Shown here: piece after piece, positions 41,680 to 50,325 of the stretch
How positions within the stretch are numbered: the stretch's first letter is position 1
Layout: every line of letters starts with the position of its first letter
Assembly: GCA_016699715.1 (NCBI GenBank)
Contig: CP065007.1
Span: 2,294,001-2,358,000 of the forward strand
Reading direction: 5' to 3'
Origin: Candidatus Competibacteraceae bacterium
Lineage (GTDB): Bacteria; Pseudomonadota; Gammaproteobacteria; Competibacterales; Competibacteraceae
Length of the DNA stretch: 64,000 nucleotides
Position numbers and translations under genes: made by a program
Notes under the pieces: generated by a model
The model's database searches: none
What the model was told of the DNA's origin: nothing
What the model saw: the letters and a program-made list of their open reading frames with translations, nothing else

Positions 41680-42457
41680 TAATGCCGTGCAGCAGCATGT
41701 TCATCTTGGCGATGGACCAGACGGTGCCGTTGGCTTCCTGCCCGTACAGGTCGGCCTTGCGGCCTTCGCCGCCCTGCTCGTCGATGTACTCCTTGGCCAG
41801 GATCAGCATACCGCCGGACCCGCAACAGGGATCGTAAATGCGGTGATGCTGCTCCGGCTTGATCAAGCGCACCATCATCCGCACCACCGAGCGCGGCGTA
41901 TAAAACTCGCCGCCCTTCTTGCCGGCGGAATCGGCAAACTCGCCGATCAGGTATTCGCAAGCCGCGCCCAGCAGGTCGGGAAACTCGAAATCCTCGTTGC
42001 GCAAGCGGTACTCACCGAACTGCACAATCAGTTCGCGCAGCTTCTTGTCCGGCAGCTTGCTCTGGCCGACCTTGCGGGTGAAATCGATGTGCTCCAGCAC
42101 CCCATCGAGGCTGCTGTTGTAGGTTTCCAGACCGGCCAGCGCCTTGTTCAGGGAGTCGCCCACATTGTGGTGGGCATGGTCGAGCAGAGAGCGCCAGCGC
42201 GACTCCGGCGGCACGTAGAAGCTGGCCCCATACCAGTTTTTCATCTCGGCGATTTGCGCCGCCTCGGTCGGCGATTTGCCGGCCTGGCCCTGCTGCCGGA
42301 CGATCTCCTCGCGGCGCTGGTCGAACACGTCGGAACACCGCTTCAGGAACAACATGCCGAAGATGTATTCCTTGAATTCGGAAGCATCCATTTTGCCGCG
42401 CAGGATGTCGGCGGCCTTGAACAGGTGGCGTTCGAGTTGAGGCAGGGTGAGGGGCAT
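41663..42457 (-). pseudogene. hsdM: Truncated type I restriction methyltransferase subunit HsdM
   Basis: The intact gene would methylate adenine as part of a type I restriction-modification complex. This copy keeps the N-terminal helical domain ([20 protein letters not shown]) and the first methylase motif ([35 protein letters not shown]) but stops soon after [12 protein letters not shown]. The NPPF/Y catalytic motif and the C-terminal half are missing. The last codons (SPNVS and TAA) come from the end of the IS1380 element. No hsdS or hsdR is visible. Confidence 0.88.
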
Positions 42458-42489
42458 GGGCCTGGTTCTGATGGGTTATGGCGCTTGGA

Positions 42490-42914
42490 TTGTTTGAGGC
42501 AATATTAGGGCGTTGCCAACCGCCGCGCAGTGTTTTCGGCTTCGTTGGCATCGCCAGCCGCATGTGGATCTCGTAATGGTTGAGCAGATCGGCGCTCATG
42601 CCGCGTTCCACCAGGCGGGTGAGCAGATTTTGCAGGGCGATGGACTGATCGAACAGCATCGCTTCGGTCACGCGCGGATCGCCTTGGCCGATGATTTTGT
42701 TTTGCTCGCACAGCACCGCTGTGCAGGCTCGGCAAGTCGAGTTGTTCCTTGACGTTCGGGGACTCACAGGCCGAAATCGCCCGAACGGCGGCCAGTTCAG
42801 GCGACGCCACGGATCGAGCCGCACCGCGCGCGCCCTCTTCAGCCGTCGTCTCGCGTTCACCGTCCAGTGCTTCCGCGGCAGCGGGACGGGCTTTGTCTTC
42901 ACCCTCGCCATCAC
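42490..42914 (-). pseudogene. Frameshifted remnant of a conserved mobile-DNA hypothetical protein
   Basis: One frame carries VASPELAAVRAISACESPNV then KEQLDLPSL, and the next carries TAVLCEQNKIIGQGDP then TEAMLFDQSIALQNLLTRL and HYEIHMRLA. Read together they give a continuous protein like a family often found in integrated elements, usually ending in an R-A-Q-S-Q-like helix that here appears in a third frame. At least one and probably two frameshifts break it. The function of the family is unknown. Confidence 0.5.
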
Positions 42915-43007
42915 GCCACCAGCTTGGGCAGCGACGGCACAGGACCGTCCGGGGCAATCGTGTCGTCAGTCGGTGGTGTTCTAAATTTGGATATTTTATC
43001 ATTAATC

Positions 43008-44022
43008 AACGCGATGTTCGACTTTTTCGAGGAGAGATGAGGGCAGACCGATGCGGCATGACGGTGCGAGCTAAGCTGAGAGGAACCAACCACCTCAACC
43101 GCACGGAGAGACCGCCATGCCGCTTGAAGACTTTATCATCACGGTGTTTTGCTGGGTAGAAGAACACCTGGAAGCCCTGCTGGGGGATCATCGCTTGCGC
43201 CAGCGTGGTTTTGCCCCGAAGTTGGCGGACAGCGAAGTGATCACCATGGAGGTGGTGGGTGAGTTTCTGGGTTTGGATACCGATGTGGGCATCTGGAAGT
43301 ATTTCCGTCGTCATTGGCCGTCGTGGTTTCCAAGACTCGGATCGCGAACCACGTTTGCCCAGCAAGCGGCCAATCTCTGGGTCGTCAAACAGCGGCTGCA
43401 TCGGCATCTGCTGATCGACTTGGGGGCGGTGACGGACCCTATTCACCTCGTCGATGGCTGCCCCATGCCGGTGTGTATGCTGACCCGTGCCCCGCAATGC
43501 CGATGTTTTCCCGAGGCGGCCGGCTTCGGCTATTGCGCGGCAAAAAAGCAGTATTATTATGGACTTCATGGTCACTTGATGATCACATTCGATGGCGTGA
43601 TCACGGCGTGGACGGTGACCCCCGCCGCCGGTGATGAACGCGAAGCGCTTTGGGATTTGACGGACGGCGTTCACGGCTTGGTCATTGGCGACAAGGGATA
43701 CCTGAGCGCCTGTCTTCAGGCGGAACTGGCAACCACGGGGATCGATTTGCAAACCCCCTTGCGGGCGAACATGGCCGATTCCCGTGCGCCTTGGATCATC
43801 CAACAACTGACGAGAACCCGCCGCCTCGTGGAAACCGTCATCGGTCAACTGACCGAGCAGTTTCATTTTGAGAAAATCCGGGCGCGGGATGTTTGGCACT
43901 TGACGAGTCGGATCGCCCGAAAAATCTTGGCGCACACCTTGGGTATTTTCATGAACCGGCAAATCGGTCGGTCAGACCTGCAGTTTGAGAGCCTGATCGC
44001 CTGAAAAGTCGAACATCGCGTT
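43008..44022 (+). mobile_element. IS982-family insertion sequence with 5-bp target duplication
   Basis: Perfect 19-bp terminal inverted repeats (AACGCGATGTTCGACTTTT at 43008-43026 and its complement at 44004-44022) enclose one transposase gene. The direct repeat TAATC occurs at 43003-43007 and 44023-44027. The element is 1015 bp. Confidence 0.93.
43117..44004 (+). CDS. IS982-family transposase
   Basis: This 295-residue DDE transposase shows LADSEVITMEVVGEFLG, PIHLVDGCPMPVCMLTR (first Asp), KKQYYYGLHGHLMI, GLVIGDKGYLSACL (second Asp), and TRTRRLVETVIGQLTEQF (Glu), as in IS982. It is intact and fills its element, so it may be active. Confidence 0.92.
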   Translation: MPLEDFIITVFCWVEEHLEALLGDHRLRQRGFAPKLADSEVITMEVVGEFLGLDTDVGIWKYFRRHWPSWFPRLGSRTTFAQQAANLWVVKQRLHRHLLIDLGAVTDPIHLVDGCPMPVCMLTRAPQCRCFPEAAGFGYCAAKKQYYYGLHGHLMITFDGVITAWTVTPAAGDEREALWDLTDGVHGLVIGDKGYLSACLQAELATTGIDLQTPLRANMADSRAPWIIQQLTRTRRLVETVIGQLTEQFHFEKIRARDVWHLTSRIARKILAHTLGIFMNRQIGRSDLQFESLIA

Positions 44023-44042
44023 TAATCACTGAATTTCATGAA

Positions 44043-45174
44043 AGGGGGTGTCCATCTGAGTGCGGTAAGCACAAAATGTAGGGATGACGAAGCAGCTTCC
44101 TGCCTCTGCTCTCCAGGGCGGTCACGATTACCCGCGTGACTATGCCGAGTTGTGCGCGTGGTTTCCCGATGATGACGCCTGTCTCGACTATCTTGATTGG
44201 CTGCGCTGGCCAGACGGTTTCGTTTGCCCGCGCTGCGGAACCACCAAGAGTTGGCGGATGAGTGACGGGCGGTTTTGGTGTGAACGCTGCAGGCGTCGTG
44301 TGTCGGTGACCACGGGGACGATCTTCCACCGCACTCGTACACCGCTGACGGTTTGGTTCGCTGTTGCCTGGTACATGACCTCGGCGAAGAATGGGGTTTC
44401 GGCCAAGACGCTTCAGCGCCTGTTGGGCTTCGGCTCCTACCAGACGGCGTGGACGATGCTGCACCGCTTTCGCACGGCGATGGTTCGTCCAGATCGCGAT
44501 CGCCTGAGCGGTGAGGTGGCAGTTGATGAAACCCTGGTTGGCGGTGAAGAACATGGCGGCAAGCGTGGCCGTGGTGCGGGACGCAAGTCGCTGGTTGCGG
44601 TCGCCATCGAGCTGCGATCTCCCAAGGGCTTCGGACGGGTACGGATGCTTTGTGTTCCTGATGCGTCGGGCGCAAGTTTGGTGCCATTCGTCTGCGATGC
44701 CGTGGCGCGCGGGGCCACCGTGTTGACCGATGGCTGGAGTGGCTACCACGATCTCGCCACTCACGGATTGATTCATCGACGGACTATCGTCTCCGATAGC
44801 GGTGATCCTGCTCACGTCTCCATGCCCGGTGTCCACAGGGTGGCTGCCTTGCTCAAACGATGGCTTCTCGGCACCCACCAAGGCGCCGTCGAGTCCGATC
44901 ATCTGCAAGGCTACCTTGACGAGTTTGCGTTTCGATTCAATCGGCGTCATTCTGCATTTCGTGGACTGTTGTTCCGGCGGCTCCTCGAACAAGCCGTGCA
45001 AACAGGTCCCATGACCTACCGCTCGCTGGTGGCAAACCCATCGCCGAAGCTCATCCCCCCGTGCCCGCTGTCAGCGCATCATCTGAGCCCGGCGTCGCTT
45101 GCTGTCACCTCGTCAGTTCGCCCGTGGCGAGACCACAACAGGTAGGGATTACCGCACTCAGATGGACACCCCCT
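44043..45174 (+). mobile_element. IS1595-family insertion sequence with 8-bp target duplication
   Basis: Perfect 26-bp terminal inverted repeats (44043-44068 and 45149-45174, starting AGGGGGTGTCC) flank one transposase gene. The 8-bp target duplication TTCATGAA is present at 44035-44042 and 45175-45182. It lies 20 bases from the IS982 element. Confidence 0.93.
44084..45145 (+). CDS. IS1595-family (ISXO2-like) transposase
   Basis: This 353-residue protein has the N-terminal zinc-ribbon pattern CPRCGTTKSW...FWCERCRRR and an ISXO2-like catalytic domain: VAVDETLVGGEEHGGKRG, VLTDGWSGYHDL, and GTHQGAVESDHLQGYLDEFAFRFNRR, where the third catalytic position is typically Asn, His or Glu in this family. 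It is intact. The C-terminal extension after EQAVQTGPMTY is unremarkable. Confidence 0.9.
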   Translation: MTKQLPASALQGGHDYPRDYAELCAWFPDDDACLDYLDWLRWPDGFVCPRCGTTKSWRMSDGRFWCERCRRRVSVTTGTIFHRTRTPLTVWFAVAWYMTSAKNGVSAKTLQRLLGFGSYQTAWTMLHRFRTAMVRPDRDRLSGEVAVDETLVGGEEHGGKRGRGAGRKSLVAVAIELRSPKGFGRVRMLCVPDASGASLVPFVCDAVARGATVLTDGWSGYHDLATHGLIHRRTIVSDSGDPAHVSMPGVHRVAALLKRWLLGTHQGAVESDHLQGYLDEFAFRFNRRHSAFRGLLFRRLLEQAVQTGPMTYRSLVANPSPKLIPPCPLSAHHLSPASLAVTSSVRPWRDHNR

Positions 45175-45220
45175 TTCATGAATTAGGCGCGGCCAACTTA
45201 AACCGTGATGGTTACTCCAT

Positions 45221-45451
45221 TCAAGCCACTTTCCTGTAACGCCTGACCTCTACATCTACTCCATTACGATAAGTCTGTTCCGCTTGATCCAGCAGGTGTT
45301 CAGTCGTCTCGGCATCGTAATAAACCTCGCCACAGGTATCGCAGATTTCACCTGGAACATCCCGAATCAAAATCGTGGTCCCGTCTCGTTCCAAGACCAT
45401 GCTGGCGGTTCCTGGATGGGTCTCGCCGGTTTTGCAAATCACACACTTCAT
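45221..45451 (-). CDS. YgiT-type zinc-finger (MqsA-like) antitoxin-like protein
   Basis: This 76-residue protein has two CxxC pairs, MKCVICKTG and GEICDTCGEVYYD, typical of the YgiT/MqsA zinc domain. There is no separate helix-turn-helix domain, as in short forms paired with DUF4258 proteins. Its ATG overlaps the stop of the preceding gene by ATGA. It is probably the antitoxin of the pair. Confidence 0.8.
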   Translation of the reverse strand: MKCVICKTGETHPGTASMVLERDGTTILIRDVPGEICDTCGEVYYDAETTEHLLDQAEQTYRNGVDVEVRRYRKVA

Positions 45452-45657
45452 GACTTCAACCTCGTCGTGAAATCGCTAGACCACTGAGCCGGAGCAGGCT
45501 TATAGACCGTAATGATGATGCGCTCACCTTGCGGTGTGTCGGCATAAACGATATGCAAGGGACGATTGCCGGCATATCCCAGCCATAAGCAACTGGGAAA
45601 CGGGTAATCATTTGGATAATCCTCAATGACTCGGCCGGACGAAAGGGCCGCTTGCAC
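45448..45657 (-). CDS. DUF4258 toxin-like protein, N-terminus probably lost
   Basis: The 69 residues from GTG 45657 carry the DUF4258 core: SSGRVIEDYPNDYPFPSCLW, RPLHIVYADT, and IIITVYKPAPAQWSSDFTTR. Similarity to the family seems to continue upstream in frame (TIKRIFERGITQADV) to a TAA at 45703-45705, with no start codon in that stretch. The first helix is thus missing or untranslated, and the toxin may be dead. It lies just downstream of the integrase on the same strand. Confidence 0.65.
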   Translation of the reverse strand: MQAALSSGRVIEDYPNDYPFPSCLWLGYAGNRPLHIVYADTPQGERIIITVYKPAPAQWSSDFTTRLKS

Positions 45658-45722
45658 GTCCGCTTGCGTGATACCGCGCTCGAATATTCGCTTGATCGTG
45701 CGTTACCGATACTTGTAGATCA

Positions 45723-46916
45723 TCACGCACGAAGCCGAATCACGTCGTCAGCCATCAAAAGGGTTCGCAACTTCCGCGCCCATTTTTCCAAGGCGTCCCG
45801 CTTCTCCGGGCCATAGGAATGGCGGTCGTAAATGGCGGTCACGCTACGGTCGGTATGGTTCAGAATCTTGGCGACCACCAACCGGGGAATCCCAAGGCCG
45901 GTCATGTGGCTGGCGGCGGTTCGTCGGAGATCGCGCGGGGTCGCATCCGTCAATTCCATCGCCGGGAGCGCTTTTCGCATGGCATGGTCGGCGGCGGTTG
46001 CTCCCATCGGCATGGCGCCATTGTTGCGCGGGCTTGGGAACGCCCAAACGGAATCCGCCGCAAGTTCCTTGGCTTGCCTGAGCAGGTCCAGCGCCAAAGG
46101 CGAAAGCGGTACGCAATGCGCCTTGCCATTTTTGGCGGTCTCGCCGGGAATCGTCCAGGTCGCCGTGTTCCAGTCAACCTGTTCCCACCGCAAGAGCGCT
46201 ACTTCTCCCTTGCGTTGCGCGGTCGCCAGTTGCAGCTTGAGCGCCAGCCGGGTGCCGGGCGCCATCGCCGCCCTGTCCAAACCATCCCACAAGGTCTTGA
46301 GTTCTTCATCGGATAGCACCCGCTCCCGCTGTTTGAGCGGGCCAGGTGCTTTGACCCGCACACAAGGCGAACTTTCCAGGATCGCGCGGTCAACGCCGAA
46401 ATTGAACATCTTGCGGATCACCGCCAGCGTTTGGTTCGCCATGATCGGGCCGCGTTCCGTGATGGAATCCAGGAGCGCGATCACCTCCCGCCGGGTAATC
46501 TCGCGCGCCTTGCGATGTCCCCACTTCGGGAGCACTTCCTTATTCAATATGCGTTCGATTTCCGGCGCGGCGCGGTTGCGCTTCTTGACCCACTTTTCCA
46601 GGTATTCCGCCGCCAGGACCGCCACGGTCGGAGCATGGCGGTCCTCTTGCCGTTCCTGAACCACCTTGGCGCCGGGATCGGTACCCTGTGCCAGTTCCGC
46701 CAAGGCTTTCCGGTGAGCCTCATGCGCCTGGGCAACCGACATTTCCGGGTAAGTTCCCAAGGTCGCATAACGCGGCTTGCCTTGGAAGCGGTAGATCATG
46801 ACCCAAGACTTCCTGCCTTTGACGGAGACCCGAACACCAAGACCGGACCCGTCCCAAACATCGTATCGAGTCGCTTTCGGCTTGAGACTCAAAACATAGC
46901 GGTCGGTAAATTTCAT
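45723..46916 (-). CDS. Tyrosine integrase, P4-like with Arm DNA-binding domain
   Basis: This 397-residue recombinase integrates an element at a tRNA-type site. The DUF4102 arm-binding domain (FTDRYVLSLKPKATRYDVWD, SWVMIYRFQGKPRYATLGTY) is followed by the core-binding domain and a catalytic domain with Arg in LATAQRKGEVALLRW, RDLRRTAASHM and the final LNHTDRSVTAIYDRHSY with the nucleophilic Tyr. ATG 46916 follows GAGAGGG; ATG 46946 is possible. The attachment site candidate lies about 190 bases upstream at 47101. Confidence 0.92.
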   Translation of the reverse strand: MKFTDRYVLSLKPKATRYDVWDGSGLGVRVSVKGRKSWVMIYRFQGKPRYATLGTYPEMSVAQAHEAHRKALAELAQGTDPGAKVVQERQEDRHAPTVAVLAAEYLEKWVKKRNRAAPEIERILNKEVLPKWGHRKAREITRREVIALLDSITERGPIMANQTLAVIRKMFNFGVDRAILESSPCVRVKAPGPLKQRERVLSDEELKTLWDGLDRAAMAPGTRLALKLQLATAQRKGEVALLRWEQVDWNTATWTIPGETAKNGKAHCVPLSPLALDLLRQAKELAADSVWAFPSPRNNGAMPMGATAADHAMRKALPAMELTDATPRDLRRTAASHMTGLGIPRLVVAKILNHTDRSVTAIYDRHSYGPEKRDALEKWARKLRTLLMADDVIRLRA

Positions 46917-47100
46917 CGCCCTACCCTCTCGGGTTCTGCTAGCCATGGAATTCCTGGCTAGCAGGCTGGCTAGCAAAACTGCTTAGATAGCGTTGCGGTC
47001 GCTTGAAGCACGATGATGAAATGATAAAGTGTTATTTTTTAAAATCAATATGATATTTTATTTATTGAAGCGTGTTGCAGCGGGATAAAGTGATAATTTT
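46917..47100. other. AT-rich upstream region of the integrase
   Basis: The stretch is clearly AT-rich compared with the backbone (for example near 47020-47080). It holds no gene that I can see and probably carries the integrase promoter and arm sites. Confidence 0.35.
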
Positions 47101-47150
47101 CCTAATTCGCAATCAGTAGGTCCGTGCTTCGATTCCACGTTCCGGCACCA
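47101..47150 (+). other. tRNA 3'-end copy, putative attachment site of the integrase
   Basis: The sequence folds like the last part of a tRNA: anticodon-loop-like TTCGCAA (47106-47112), stem TCAGT, variable AGGTC, T-stem CGTGC, T-loop TTCGATT, CCACG, acceptor half TTCCGGC, A and CCA (47148-47150). The D-arm and 5' acceptor half are absent and the T-stem has one C-C mismatch. This is what an att site made from a tRNA 3' end looks like. No second copy and no intact parent tRNA are seen in the window. Confidence 0.6.
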
Positions 47151-47161
47151 GTAAAAAACCG

Positions 47162-47186
47162 ACAGCCCGCCTCGCGTGGGCTGTTT
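47162..47186. terminator. Hairpin after the tRNA-end fragment
   Basis: ACAGCCC (47162-47168) pairs with GGGCTGT (47178-47184) and is followed by a short T-run; A-rich sequence stands before it. It is probably the old tRNA terminator. Confidence 0.55.
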
Positions 47187-47445
47187 GCGTCTCGGCGAGT
47201 CAAATTCCGCTCAAGGATTACCGGTGAATTTGAGAATTGAGAGGCACTGGATCACGCTGGCCCTTGGCTCACCGCTTGAGCATCTGGCCGATACACAATT
47301 TCGTAACCGTTGGAACCTGAGCGGACTCGCTTATTCCGCACAATAATCGATATAATCCGCAGTGTGCCATTTAGTTCCTGTACCGGCACGACAGAGCTTT
47401 TCCGATGTCATTTCAGCCCCTAAGCCCGTGGACGCGGATTGAAAC
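47187..47445. other. Intergenic region before hisB
   Basis: This stretch holds no supportable gene. TATAAT at 47351-47356 is a likely -10 for the his operon. Confidence 0.4.
47328..47356 (+). promoter_or_regulatory. Candidate promoter of the his operon
   Basis: TATAAT at 47351-47356 is an exact -10. The -35 is poor (TCGCTT or TTATTC region). The leader to hisB would be about 85 bases. No histidine-rich leader peptide is apparent. Confidence 0.4.
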
Positions 47446-48036
47446 ATGTCAGCACGCATAGCGACGGTCAAGCGCGACACGCTGGAAACCTGCATTCAGG
47501 CACGCGTCAATCTGGACGGTACGGGCGACGCTCAACTCGCCACCGGCCTGCCCTTCCTCGATCACATGCTCGACCAGATCGCCCGCCACGGCTTGATCGA
47601 CCTGGAGATCGAAGCCCAAGGCGACCTGCACATCGACGCCCATCACACGGTCGAAGACATCGGCATCACCCTGGGGCAAGCAGTCAAGCAGGCGCTGGGC
47701 GACAAGCGCGGTATCCGCCGCTACGGCCACGCCTACGTCCCGCTGGACGAAGCGCTCTCACGAGTAGTGCTCGACTGCTCCGGCCGGCCAGGGCTGGAAT
47801 ATTTCGTCGAATTTCCCCGTGCCCGGATCGGAGATTTCGATGTGGATCTATTTCGCGAATTCTTTCAGGGCTTCGTCAACCACGCCCTGATCAGCCTGCA
47901 CATCGACAACCTGCGCGGCCGCAACGCCCACCATGTCGCCGAAACCGTGTTCAAAGCCTTTGGCCGCGCGCTGCGGATGGCGGTCGAGTTCGATCCGCGC
48001 ACGACCGCCATCCCCTCCACCAAGGGCAGCCTGTAA
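47446..48036 (+). CDS. hisB: Imidazoleglycerol-phosphate dehydratase
   Basis: This enzyme catalyses the dehydration of IGP to imidazole acetol phosphate. The 196-residue monofunctional form shows [32 protein letters not shown] with the metal-binding His, and the repeat [20 protein letters not shown]. It lacks the phosphatase domain fused in E. coli. It heads hisBHAFIE. Confidence 0.97.
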   Translation: MSARIATVKRDTLETCIQARVNLDGTGDAQLATGLPFLDHMLDQIARHGLIDLEIEAQGDLHIDAHHTVEDIGITLGQAVKQALGDKRGIRRYGHAYVPLDEALSRVVLDCSGRPGLEYFVEFPRARIGDFDVDLFREFFQGFVNHALISLHIDNLRGRNAHHVAETVFKAFGRALRMAVEFDPRTTAIPSTKGSL

Positions 48037-48085
48037 ACTCAGTCGCTTTTCCTCCGTCCGACATCTCTATTCCCGAGTCCTCCGC

Positions 48086-48724
48086 ATGACCAGCATTGCG
48101 ATCATCGATTACGGCATGGGCAACCTGCGCTCCGTCGCCAAGGCGCTCGAACACGTCGCCCCACGGACGCGGGTGCTCGTCACTCAGAACCGCCAGGATA
48201 TCCTGCACGCCGACCGGGTGGTGTTTCCCGGCCAGGGTTCGATCCGCGACTGTATGCGCGAACTGGCCCGCTGGGATCTGGTGGACGTGGTGCGCGAGGC
48301 GGCATTGAGCAAACCATTCCTGGGGCTGTGCCTGGGACCGCAGGCGCTGCTGACCTTTAGCGAGGAAAACGGCGGTATCGATGGCCTGGATGTCTTGCCC
48401 GGCCGGGTGGTTTGGTTCGGCGATCTGCGCGACCCCGCCAGCGGCGAGCGGCTCAAGGTGCCGCACATGGGCTGGAACCAGGTCCATCAACTGCGCGATC
48501 ACCCACTCTGGCAGGGGATTTCTCAAGACAGCCGTTTCTATTTCGTCCATAGTTATTATCTGCAACCCGCGGATACCGCGCTGGCCACGGGCCAAACCTG
48601 GTACGGTTTCGACTTCGCCTCGGCGATCGCGCGTGACAATATCTTCGCCGTGCAATTCCATCCGGAAAAGAGCGCTCAAGCCGGGCTGCGGCTGCTCGCC
48701 AATTTCGCCGACTGGAACCCGTAA
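48086..48724 (+). CDS. hisH: Imidazole glycerol phosphate synthase, glutamine amidotransferase subunit
   Basis: HisH strips ammonia from glutamine and channels it to HisF. The 212-residue protein shows IDYGMGNLRSV, VFPGQGS, the nucleophile Cys in LGLCLGPQALL, HMGWNQV, and FAVQFHPEKS with the His-Glu pair. The residue after GLCLG is Pro where Met is usual. ATG 48086 gives the standard start. hisA follows. Confidence 0.96.
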   Translation: MTSIAIIDYGMGNLRSVAKALEHVAPRTRVLVTQNRQDILHADRVVFPGQGSIRDCMRELARWDLVDVVREAALSKPFLGLCLGPQALLTFSEENGGIDGLDVLPGRVVWFGDLRDPASGERLKVPHMGWNQVHQLRDHPLWQGISQDSRFYFVHSYYLQPADTALATGQTWYGFDFASAIARDNIFAVQFHPEKSAQAGLRLLANFADWNP

Positions 48725-48769
48725 AGCACTTCCCCACCTGAACAGGTCTGCTGCTGGAAGAACCCGGAC

Positions 48770-49510
48770 ATGTTGCTGATACCCGCAATTGATTTGAAAG
48801 ATGGTAAATGCGTGCGGCTGCGCCAGGGACGTATGGAAGACTCGACGGTCTTCTCCGACGACCCGGTGGCCATGGCCGAACGCTGGGTGCGGGCCGGCGC
48901 CCGCCGCCTGCATATAGTGGACCTGAACGGCGCCTTCGCTGGCCAACCGGTCAACGCCCAGGTGATTCACCGCATCGCTCAAACCTTTCCCGACCTGCCG
49001 ATCCAGGTCGGCGGCGGCATCCGCGATGAGCAGGCGATCGATGCCTACCTGGACGCCGGCGTTCAGTTCGTCATCATCGGCACCAAGGCCGTGCAGGAGC
49101 CGCACTTCATCAATAACCTGTGCCTGGAATATCCCGGCCACATCATCGTCGGCCTGGATGCCAAGGATGGACGGGTGGCGGTCAACGGCTGGTCCAAGCT
49201 GTCCAAACACAACGTCATCGACCTGGCGCGGATCTTCGAGCGCTATGGTGTCGAGGCCATCGTCTATACCGACATCAGCCGTGACGGCATGATGCAGGGC
49301 GTCAACGTCGAGGCTACCGTCCGCCTGGCCCAGGCCATCGGCATCCCGGTGATCGCCTCCGGCGGGGTCAGCACCCTGGACGATGTGCGGGCACTGTGCG
49401 CGGTGAAGCAGGAAGGCATCATGGGCGCGATCATCGGCCGAGCCTTATACGAGGGCGACATCGACCTGGCCGCCGCTCAGCAACTGGCCGACGCGGCGGA
49501 GAACGGCTGA
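48770..49510 (+). CDS. hisA: ProFAR isomerase
   Basis: This (beta-alpha)8-barrel enzyme isomerises ProFAR to PRFAR. The 246-residue sequence has [17 protein letters not shown] with the catalytic Asp, [32 protein letters not shown] with the second Asp, and [13 protein letters not shown]. The stop TGA and the hisF ATG share a base, so the two are coupled. Confidence 0.97.
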   Translation: MLLIPAIDLKDGKCVRLRQGRMEDSTVFSDDPVAMAERWVRAGARRLHIVDLNGAFAGQPVNAQVIHRIAQTFPDLPIQVGGGIRDEQAIDAYLDAGVQFVIIGTKAVQEPHFINNLCLEYPGHIIVGLDAKDGRVAVNGWSKLSKHNVIDLARIFERYGVEAIVYTDISRDGMMQGVNVEATVRLAQAIGIPVIASGGVSTLDDVRALCAVKQEGIMGAIIGRALYEGDIDLAAAQQLADAAENG

Positions 49511-50283
49511 TGGCGCTGGCGAAACGTATCATTCCCTGCCTGGACGTGGATCGCGGCCGGGTGGTCAAGGGCGTCAGGTTCGTGGAGATCCGCGACGCCG
49601 GCGATCCGGTCGAGATCGCCCGCCGCTACGACGCGGAAGGGGCCGACGAAATCACCTTCCTCGACATCACCGCCAGTTCCGACGACCGGGAAACCCTGGT
49701 GCATGTGGTCGAACAGGTGGCCAGCGAGGTGTTTATTCCCCTGACCGTGGGCGGTGGCATCCGCGCGCTGGACGACGTGCGGCGGATGCTGAACGCCGGC
49801 GCCGACAAGGTGTCCATCAATACCGCCGCCATCGCCCGGCCCGAATTCGTGCGCGAGGCCGCCGAACGCTTCGGTAACCAGTGCATCGTGGTGGCCATCG
49901 ACGCCAAGGCGGTACACCAGTCGGACGAACCGCCGCGCTGGGAAATCTTTACCCACGGGGGCCGGCGGCCCACCGGCATCGATGCCGTCGAGTGGGCGCG
50001 GCGAATGAATGGCTACGGCGCGGGGGAAATCCTGCTGACCAGCATGGACCGCGACGGCACCAAGCGTGGTTTCGACCTGGACCTGACCCGCGCCATCAGC
50101 GAAGCGGTCAGCATTCCGGTGATCGCCTCCGGCGGAGTCGGCACGCTGGACCATCTGGCCGACGGCATCCTGCTCGGCAAGGCCGACGCGGTGCTGGCCG
50201 CCAGCATTTTTCATTTTGCCGAATACACGATCGAACAGGCCAAGCGCCACCTGCGGGCGCGCGGCATCGAAGTCAGACTTTGA
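49510..50283 (+). CDS. hisF: Imidazole glycerol phosphate synthase, cyclase subunit
   Basis: HisF uses ammonia from HisH to form IGP and AICAR. The 257-residue barrel shows [18 protein letters not shown] with the catalytic Asp, [31 protein letters not shown] with the second Asp, and [16 protein letters not shown] 49510 overlaps the hisA stop. Confidence 0.97.
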   Translation: MALAKRIIPCLDVDRGRVVKGVRFVEIRDAGDPVEIARRYDAEGADEITFLDITASSDDRETLVHVVEQVASEVFIPLTVGGGIRALDDVRRMLNAGADKVSINTAAIARPEFVREAAERFGNQCIVVAIDAKAVHQSDEPPRWEIFTHGGRRPTGIDAVEWARRMNGYGAGEILLTSMDRDGTKRGFDLDLTRAISEAVSIPVIASGGVGTLDHLADGILLGKADAVLAASIFHFAEYTIEQAKRHLRARGIEVRL

Positions 50284-50288
50284 TACCC

Positions 50289-50307
50289 CCTCTCCCACCA
50301 GGAGAGG
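50289..50307. repeat. Small hairpin between hisF and hisI
   Basis: CCTCTCC (50289-50295) pairs with GGAGAGG (50301-50307) around CACCA. There is no T-run, so it may modulate mRNA stability rather than terminate. Confidence 0.5.
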
Positions 50308-50325
50308 ATTGAAACGAGTGAATTC

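Noticed and set aside
47101..47150. A functional tRNA gene
   Set aside because: The 5' acceptor half, D-arm and a proper anticodon stem are missing; only the 3' part is tRNA-like.
50284..50325. CRISPR-like repeat near a GAAAC motif after hisF
   Set aside because: There is a single small hairpin and no repeated unit with spacers.
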